Assembly: GCA_030431455.1 (NCBI GenBank)
Contig: JAUIJE010000001.1
Span: 496,001 to 560,000 of the forward strand
DNA from: a bacterium
GTDB taxonomy: Bacteria > Myxococcota > UBA727 > JAUIJE01
DNA: 64,000 bases
Reading direction: 5' to 3'
Positions 57,423 through 64,000 of the stretch are shown one piece after another; positions within the stretch are counted from its first letter, which is position 1, and each line of letters begins with the position of its first letter. The notes under the pieces are model-generated. The model saw only the letters and a program-made list of their open reading frames with translations. It did not search any database and was not told the DNA's origin. The position numbers were made by a program, and so were the translations under genes.

Positions 57423-58145
57423 TCAGCGCTCGACGAAGTCAGGGTTCGTGGTCCAGGTGGTGGTGGCCTGGGTGACGAACACCGAGTCGTTGGCGTAGGG
57501 CTCACCGCTGGGGCGGTTGAGCCCGGTGCAGGCCACCTCCACGGTGTCGAACTGTGCCAAGCGGTACCGCTGGGCCGCGAGGTCGCCGTCGAGGTACTGC
57601 ACGTCGGGGTCAAAGCCCGGGTCGTTGAACTGCTGGTTGCGCAGCATCTTGCGGCAATCGTTGGACAGCAGCTGGTTGGTCACCTGATCGGGATGCTGAA
57701 ACTCGATGATCGGGCAGTCGCCCACCGGGGACGTGGTCATGAACACGTGCCGGCGCGCCGAGGTGTACGCCCGGCATTTGCCCTGGCTCTCGCCCATGGG
57801 CCCGAACACGTCCTGGCCGTTGAGCACCTTGACCGACGCGTAGTACGCGCCGGTTTCGCCTTGGTAGACGAACACGCACCCCTCCGAGACCTGCGCGTTC
57901 TCCTCGAACGCGGCGTAGGCCACGACGTTGTCCGGGGGGTTGGCGTCGCATTCGTACGCGGGAGCGGCGTCGGCGGGCTGGGTGGACGGGCAGTTTTCGT
58001 CGCGGTCGTCGCCATCGTCGTCGACCCGGTCGCCGCAAAAGGTGATCGCGGGGGGACCGGCGTCGGGACCGCCGCGGGCGGCGCCGTCCCCATCACAGGC
58101 GAGGGCCCAGGGGCCGAGCAACAAGGCGGCAACAATCGCGCGCAT
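57423..58145 (-). CDS. Lipoprotein with Asp-rich metal-binding-like motif
   Basis: A 240-residue protein. The signal ends with GPWALAC near residue 17, a lipobox-like site. CGDRVDDDGDDRDENC (about residues 37-52) is like the Asp-rich MopE-type metal motifs of myxobacterial surface proteins. The rest is a globular part with several cysteines (EGCVFVYQGE, GDCPIIEFQH, VEVACTGLNRP). The start is the ATG at 58145. It diverges from the App1-like gene by 88 bases. Confidence 0.65.
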   Translation of the reverse strand: MRAIVAALLLGPWALACDGDGAARGGPDAGPPAITFCGDRVDDDGDDRDENCPSTQPADAAPAYECDANPPDNVVAYAAFEENAQVSEGCVFVYQGETGAYYASVKVLNGQDVFGPMGESQGKCRAYTSARRHVFMTTSPVGDCPIIEFQHPDQVTNQLLSNDCRKMLRNQQFNDPGFDPDVQYLDGDLAAQRYRLAQFDTVEVACTGLNRPSGEPYANDSVFVTQATTTWTTNPDFVER

Positions 58146-58233
58146 GCCCCCAGTATGACACAGGCGAGACCCCCCACCGGGCGCCAAAACCGGCCCTGGC
58201 GCGCTAGACCTCGTCGAGACCCCGGAGGCATCC

Positions 58234-59556
58234 ATGGCCAACAAGCTGTCCAGCGCCCCCTCGCCGCGTACGTTCGCGGAGGCGTACAAAAAAGAGATCC
58301 TCGAGCCCGCCCAGTCCCGGATCGCGGACAGCAGCGGGGCGGTGGACGCAGAGGCCCCGCTCCAAGGCGCCGACGTGCTGCTCCAGGGCGCGCTCAGCAC
58401 GGCGGGGGGCCAGGACGTGGCCGCGTTTGTGGCCGCCCAGCGGGCGGCGGCCGAGGCGGCGGCGGCCGCGGTCTCGGGCGGGGATGGCCGGCTTTCGAAG
58501 GCCGATGCGCAGAATCTGCCCCAGGACATGCGGCTCGCGTACCACTACCTGCGCACCGGGGAGCTCCCCGCGACCAGCCCCGCGCCGACCACGCCCGCGC
58601 CGGCGAACGTGAACTTCTCGACCAACGTGATGAACGACGTGATGCAAAGCTACGGCATCACCGATCAGGCCGCGCTGATCGAGACCGCGCTCTCGCTCGG
58701 CGACGGCAACAACTACCTGAACCGGACCGAGCTCGAGGCGGCGGCGCAGGCGTTGCGGGACCAGGCCGTGGACCTGAGTACGTTCAGCTTCTCGGACAAT
58801 GTCATTGCGAGTGTGATGGCCGAGTACAACCTGGGCGACAAGAACGCGCTCCTGCGCGAGGCGACCAAGCACGACGCGGACGGCAACCGCTACCTCAAGC
58901 GCAGCGAGCTCGAGGCCGGCGCGAAGGTGTTGAGCGGGTCGTTGCCTCAGCTTGGCATCATTTCCGACATCGACAAGACCTTGCTCCCCCCCAATCGGCC
59001 CAACGGGATGTTGCCCCCGCCGTACCCCGGCATTCGGCAACTTCTCGTCGAGCTCGAGGGCCCCACCGCGGGGGACGTGCACTACGTGACCGCGCGAGAC
59101 CCGGCGAGCGTGGCCGCGGCCGACGTGGCGGGGTGGATGGCCAACAGCGGGCTGCCCGCGGGCAGCATCGACACCGGCATCAGCCCCCTGCCGTGGGTGA
59201 CGCGCCCCGAGAAGGTCAGTGACATCTCCGCGCACTTCGATGCCGCGCCGGGGCAGAGCTTCGTGATGTTCGGCGACAACAGCCACACCGATCACGACGC
59301 GTACAGCGACGTCATCGCCAAGTACCCGGGCCGGGTGAGCGCGGCCTTCATCCACACCGTGAAGAACCGGCCGAACTTCGTGCCCCCCGCGGGCATGTAC
59401 CTCATCGACAACTACGCGGACGCCGCGGAAAAGCTCCTCGAGCTGGGCGTCATCGACGCCGCGGCCGCCACCCGGGTGATGCAAGCGGCCCAGGTCGAAG
59501 GGCTGAACATCACCGACGCCGAGATCGCCCAGCGCATCGTCAACGCGGGCGGCTGA
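58234..59556 (+). CDS. App1-like (DUF2183) phosphatase with EF-hands
   Basis: A 440-residue protein. Residues 75-235 carry EF-hand-like loops, the best being DADGNRYLKRSE; weaker ones are LGDGNNYLNRTE and SGGDGRLSKADA. A HAD-type App1 domain follows with D245-x-D247-x-T in ISDIDKT, LPPPYPGIRQLL, VHYVTARDP, LPWVTRPEKVSDI and the last motif VMFGDNSHTDHDAY, as in phosphatidate phosphatase App1. No signal peptide is visible. It would dephosphorylate phosphatidate or a similar lipid under calcium control (inference). Confidence 0.8.
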   Translation: MANKLSSAPSPRTFAEAYKKEILEPAQSRIADSSGAVDAEAPLQGADVLLQGALSTAGGQDVAAFVAAQRAAAEAAAAAVSGGDGRLSKADAQNLPQDMRLAYHYLRTGELPATSPAPTTPAPANVNFSTNVMNDVMQSYGITDQAALIETALSLGDGNNYLNRTELEAAAQALRDQAVDLSTFSFSDNVIASVMAEYNLGDKNALLREATKHDADGNRYLKRSELEAGAKVLSGSLPQLGIISDIDKTLLPPNRPNGMLPPPYPGIRQLLVELEGPTAGDVHYVTARDPASVAAADVAGWMANSGLPAGSIDTGISPLPWVTRPEKVSDISAHFDAAPGQSFVMFGDNSHTDHDAYSDVIAKYPGRVSAAFIHTVKNRPNFVPPAGMYLIDNYADAAEKLLELGVIDAAAATRVMQAAQVEGLNITDAEIAQRIVNAGG

Positions 59557-59568
59557 CCGGCCCGGTCA
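59554..59568. other. Palindrome holding the stop codons of two convergent genes
   Basis: TGACCGGCCCGGTCA, a perfect palindrome around one C. Its two ends are the TGA stop codons of the App1-like gene and of the opposite-strand GD-repeat gene. Confidence 0.85.
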
Positions 59569-61473
59569 AGGCAGGGTGAGCACCAAGCTGTAGTCGAAGG
59601 TGCAGCCGGGGCAGAAGGTCGCCGAGGCGCTCACGTCGAGGTAGTACACGCCGGGGCCCACCGAGACGTCGACAAGCTCGGAGCAGTGGTTGCTCAACCC
59701 GGCGATGTCGTCGTTGGAGTCGACGATGGTGACCCCGTCGTTCTCGAGCAGGATGAGCTCGGTGTCGATGTCGCCCTCCGGACCGCACGTGTCGGTGGGG
59801 CCGTAGGGCACGGTGACCTGAATGAGGCCCGCGTTGGTGACCACCAGCTGCCAGAGGTCGCGGTCGCCGGCCGCCCCGATCGCGCCCCAGGCGGCGTGCA
59901 GGCCCGGCCCGGAGATGAGGTTGCTGCCGTCGGCCTCGCCGGTGGTGTCGTTGGGCTCGATTTCGGCTTGACCGAAGTCGCACGTCGACGGGCAGCCGTC
60001 GCCATCGACGGTGTTGCCGTCGTCGCACATCTCGCCCGCGGCGTCGTCGACGATGTTGTTGCCGCAGGTCTCGTCGCTGTCACACGACGCGGCGCAGCCA
60101 TCGCCATCGACGGTGTTGCCGTCGTCGCACACCTCGCCCGCGGCGGGGTCGACGACGTTGTTGCCGCAGGTCTCGTCGCTGTCACACAGACCCGAGCAGC
60201 CATCGCCGTCGGCGGTGTTGCCGTCTTCGCAGACCTCGCCCAGTTCAGGCGAGAACACCCCGTCGCCGCAGTAGAAGAACTGGGAGCAGTCGGCCGAGCA
60301 GTAATCGCCATCCGCGGTGTTGCCGTCGTCGCAGGCTTCGCCGCTGTCCTGTACGCCGTCACCGCACCCCGGGGCGGGACAGTCGGGGTTGGCGGGGTAT
60401 TCGTCGATTCCCCCTTCGCAGTGTTCGGTGCCGTCACAGACGAGGAAGTCTGCAATTTCATTGTTGGCGTCGCACACGAAGGGCTGCTCGGTGCATTGGC
60501 CGAACGTCACGGGGCTGCCCGGGCCGGTGAAGACGGCACACTCCCCGAGGCACTCCGCGTCGTCGAGGCAGCCGGTGGGCAGGCACACATCGAACGCGTC
60601 ATTGCTGACGCAACCGTGCGCGGGGGCGCAGATGTTGGGCTGGCCGGTGCAGTCGGTCAGGCACAGGCCGGTGCCGGTCCCGTCGGGGGTGTACAGGTCC
60701 ACGCACCGGGCCCCGACCGGGCAGTCGTCGAGGTTCGAGTCGCAGTGCTGCGAGCACGAGCCGCCGGGTTGGCCGAGGCCGGCTTCGTCAAAACACGCGG
60801 GCGCGCCGTTGGCGGCGGTCATACAGTCGGACGGGGCGGTGCAGGGCTGGCCGAGCCCCTGGAATGCAGCGGCATTGTCGCAGGCGGGGTCGGTGGCACA
60901 ATCGGGGTCGAGGCAATCGAGGAAGCCGTCGGCGTCTTCGTCGCCATATGTCCCGCAGTCCTCGGCCGCGGGCACGCACAGGTCGTTGGCGCAGGTCAGG
61001 CCCAGGTGACAGTACCCACCCCCCGTGCACGCGCAGTCCATGTACCCCGGCGCGCAGTCTCCATCTCCATCTCCATCTCCATCTCCATCTCCGTCGCCAT
61101 CCCCATCCCCATCCCCATCTCCGTCTCCGTCGCCATCTCCGTCACCGTCGCCATCACCGTCGCCGTCCCCGTCCCCGTCCCCGTCTCCATCGCCATCACC
61201 GTCCCCATCTCCATCGCCATCACCGTCCCCATCACCGTCCCCATCTCCGTCTCCGTCCCCGTCGCCATCCCCGTCGCCGTCCCCGTCTCCGTCGCCATCA
61301 CCCGGATCGACGCAGGTGTCGCTCAGGCAGGACAGGTCGCCATCGCACGCGCCCCCGGCCGTGCAGGGGCAGCCCTCTGACCCCACCACGCAGTCTTCCG
61401 GGCAGCCGGACAGGGCGAGCAAGACAGGAAACAACACAAGGACAAACAAAAACCGTGGCGCAGATGTGAACAT
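59566..61473 (-). CDS. GD-repeat, DUF4215-repeat lipoprotein
   Basis: A 635-residue surface protein. The signal ends at a lipobox LALSGC near residue 24. Residues 26-56 are Cys-rich, then about 41 Gly-Asp pairs span roughly 57-139. A second Cys-rich part (about 140-370) and four DUF4215 repeats ([12 protein letters not shown]) follow, and a PPC-like beta domain ends the protein ([21 protein letters not shown]). The start is taken as the ATG at 61473; a GTG six codons earlier is possible. It follows the propeller gene by 43 bases. Confidence 0.75.
   Translation of the reverse strand: MFTSAPRFLFVLVLFPVLLALSGCPEDCVVGSEGCPCTAGGACDGDLSCLSDTCVDPGDGDGDGDGDGDGDGDGDGDGDGDGDGDGDGDGDGDGDGDGDGDGDGDGDGDGDGDGDGDGDGDGDGDGDGDGDGDGDGDGDCAPGYMDCACTGGGYCHLGLTCANDLCVPAAEDCGTYGDEDADGFLDCLDPDCATDPACDNAAAFQGLGQPCTAPSDCMTAANGAPACFDEAGLGQPGGSCSQHCDSNLDDCPVGARCVDLYTPDGTGTGLCLTDCTGQPNICAPAHGCVSNDAFDVCLPTGCLDDAECLGECAVFTGPGSPVTFGQCTEQPFVCDANNEIADFLVCDGTEHCEGGIDEYPANPDCPAPGCGDGVQDSGEACDDGNTADGDYCSADCSQFFYCGDGVFSPELGEVCEDGNTADGDGCSGLCDSDETCGNNVVDPAAGEVCDDGNTVDGDGCAASCDSDETCGNNIVDDAAGEMCDDGNTVDGDGCPSTCDFGQAEIEPNDTTGEADGSNLISGPGLHAAWGAIGAAGDRDLWQLVVTNAGLIQVTVPYGPTDTCGPEGDIDTELILLENDGVTIVDSNDDIAGLSNHCSELVDVSVGPGVYYLDVSASATFCPGCTFDYSLVLTLP
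61057..61302 (-). repeat. Gly-Asp coding repeat, about 41 units
   Basis: A 246-base run of six-base units (GTCTCC, ATCTCC, GTCGCC and variants on the + strand) encoding about 41 GD pairs. The third codon position varies, which should limit slippage. Confidence 0.9.
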
Positions 61474-61516
61474 GTCCACATCGTACGCCACGGCTTGCGC
61501 GGACGAAACCCGGGGC

Positions 61517-62863
61517 CTACTCCGCGGGCTTGGGCGCGATGCGCAGGACCTTGTCCTGCTCGCTGTCGACGAGGTAGATGCTCCCGTCGTCGGCGATGGC
61601 CATGCCCATCACACACCCCGCGCCCAACCCGGTCTCGAGCCAGTCGAGCAAGTTGCCGTCCTTGTCGAACGCGTAAATGATCGAGGAGTCGTAGTCGGAC
61701 ACGTAGAGGATGCCGTCGTGCATCTCGAGGCCCGAGGGTTTGCCCATCCCGGTGACCGTGTCCCCGTCGACGAGGGTGGTGAGCACCGCGTCGTCGACGC
61801 GGTATTGCTCGCCGGTGCCGAAGCCGCCGCCCGAGTCGTAGTTGGGAAACACGTTCGACCCGCGGGTGCCCGTGGTGGTGTCGAGCACCGCGATCCGGTT
61901 GTTGCCGGTGTCGGCCACGTACAGCAGCGAGCTGGTGTGGTCGAACACGAGGTGTGAACTCACTTCCGGCACGTAGGACACTTCGCCCTCGACGTAGCGG
62001 GCCACGATGCCGTCGCTGTGGTCGACCCCGGCGAGGTCGTGGTCATCGACAAAGTCATACCGCGTCAGGGAGCTGTGGTAGCCGTCGAACACCCAGTACG
62101 CGTTGCCGACCTCCCAGGCGATGCCCACCGCGTTGGGGCTGTTGTGCAGCATGTCCATGTGGCTGGCGTGGCCGCCTTCGAACACCGCGGCGTCGGCCGG
62201 CCACAGGGTGGGGCCCATGAAGTCGGCGGGGGTGCCGCCTTGCGACACCGGGCCCTGGGTCTCCTCGTCCTCGTCGTGGGCGGTGGCGAAGTTGGGGAAG
62301 GCGGGGTCGTCGGAGAACGCGAGCGCGGAGGGGCGGGCGAGGAAGTGGAAGTTGCCCGGGCCGTTGTAGAGGCCGGCCCCGATCACCGCCGCGGTGGGCT
62401 CGAACAGCACGATCACCGCGCTGGCCCCAAAGGTCATGCCCTGGCTGACGATCCAGAGCTGGTCGGGGTTGCGGGGGTGGAACTCGAGGTCGCGGGGGCG
62501 GGCGAGACCCACTTCGCCCCCTGCGATCTCGGTGAGCTCGACCTCGTCGATGGAGTGGGTGTAGTTGCCGAGGACCGGGAGGCCGGCGGCGGATTCCGGC
62601 TCGCTCTCGGGTTCGGCCTCGGGGCCCGCCTCGGGCTCGGCCTCGGGGCTGGCCTCCGGCTCGTTCACGTCGACGGCGACGCAGTTGTAGTTGTTGGGGT
62701 CGCCGGCGTCCTCCCAGTCGTAGCCGTCTTCGCAGAACACCTGGCCGTCTTCGCGGTAGCAGTGGCCGTCCGACGTGCAGAGGTCGTCTTGGCTGGGCGC
62801 GGGACACGCGACCAAAAGACAGGCAGAAATGGGGAAAAGCGCGACCGAGAAAAAGCGAATCAT
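61517..62863 (-). CDS. NHL-type beta-propeller lipoprotein
   Basis: A 448-residue protein. The signal ends at LLVAC near residue 20. Residues 25-60 are a small Cys-rich part, followed by a Glu/Pro/Ser linker. The remainder is a propeller with repeats such as [64 protein letters not shown] and [23 protein letters not shown], which match NHL blades. The start is the ATG at 62863 with GGAG upstream. It is the first of two lipoprotein genes read leftward. Confidence 0.82.
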   Translation of the reverse strand: MIRFFSVALFPISACLLVACPAPSQDDLCTSDGHCYREDGQVFCEDGYDWEDAGDPNNYNCVAVDVNEPEASPEAEPEAGPEAEPESEPESAAGLPVLGNYTHSIDEVELTEIAGGEVGLARPRDLEFHPRNPDQLWIVSQGMTFGASAVIVLFEPTAAVIGAGLYNGPGNFHFLARPSALAFSDDPAFPNFATAHDEDEETQGPVSQGGTPADFMGPTLWPADAAVFEGGHASHMDMLHNSPNAVGIAWEVGNAYWVFDGYHSSLTRYDFVDDHDLAGVDHSDGIVARYVEGEVSYVPEVSSHLVFDHTSSLLYVADTGNNRIAVLDTTTGTRGSNVFPNYDSGGGFGTGEQYRVDDAVLTTLVDGDTVTGMGKPSGLEMHDGILYVSDYDSSIIYAFDKDGNLLDWLETGLGAGCVMGMAIADDGSIYLVDSEQDKVLRIAPKPAE

Positions 62864-62994
62864 GAAAACTCCATCAGACGACTGAAATTCCCTAGCAGGG
62901 AAAATCCGGTCTGGCGATGGAGGTCGCGCGCGGTTTCGAGAACGCTCTCGTCGACGGTGGCGCAAATGATCCACCCGGCGACAACCCGCGAAGG

Positions 62995-63999
<1,005 letters not shown>

Positions 64000-64000
64000 G

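Overview
The window is high-GC bacterial chromosome with dense, mostly short-gapped genes on both strands. Several things point to a Myxococcota-like (former Deltaproteobacteria) genome, possibly near Bradymonadia. There are many lipoproteins with cysteine-rich DUF4215-type repeats and long Gly-Asp runs. There is a Ser/Thr kinase fused to a STAND ATPase and TPRs, a caspase-like protein, an FHA membrane protein, a SpoVR homologue and an RdgC-like protein of the long type. This placement is inference; no rRNA or tRNA gene was seen. No phage, insertion sequence, integrase, CRISPR array or tRNA was recognised, so the region reads as resident chromosome with lineage-specific content.

Layout. 1-8 kb: the end of rpsA, two small envelope lipoproteins, an SCP2/CaiB-type acyl-CoA gene pair behind a strong promoter with a perfect palindromic operator, and the histidine-degradation pair hutU-hutI. 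8-15 kb: a Trm112-like protein, a START-domain protein, a 4Fe-4S protein coupled to an RdgC-like protein split into two overlapping genes, a Cys-rich lipoprotein, a PpiC-type prolyl isomerase and a structured non-coding stretch. 15-22 kb: a signalling block with ECF sigma factor, ZAS/DUF4384 membrane protein, exported caspase with a probable outer-membrane barrel end, then a kinase-STAND-TPR protein. 22-26 kb: UbiA prenyltransferase, 4-hydroxyphenylpyruvate dioxygenase and homogentisate-prenyltransferase-like genes in a row, with a polyprenyl diphosphate synthase facing away; together they suggest a prenylated homogentisate (tocochromanol or plastoquinone-like) product.

26-36 kb: a large lipoprotein, an FHA membrane protein with charged repeats, a CheY-like regulator, a DUF2505 protein and a 1558-residue DUF4215 protein with an interleaved second Cys module. 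36-42 kb: DNA repair and housekeeping (xth, polA without proofreading residues, nth) and a pirin. 43-50.5 kb: two operons of zinc-ribbon membrane proteins, one holding an SPFH-GYF_2 protein, surrounding B-box, TerB-like and rhodanese genes; this resembles an envelope-stress module and is among the least described parts of the window. 50.5-64 kb: fatty acid desaturase, an ogt/TfoX-like/GNAT operon, a putative C39-like cysteine peptidase, a ParB-like membrane protein, serC, an App1-type phosphatase with EF-hands, GD-repeat and beta-propeller lipoproteins, and the C-terminal part of a SpoVR protein.

Functions are read from motifs in the translated sequence and from family knowledge; no database search was possible.
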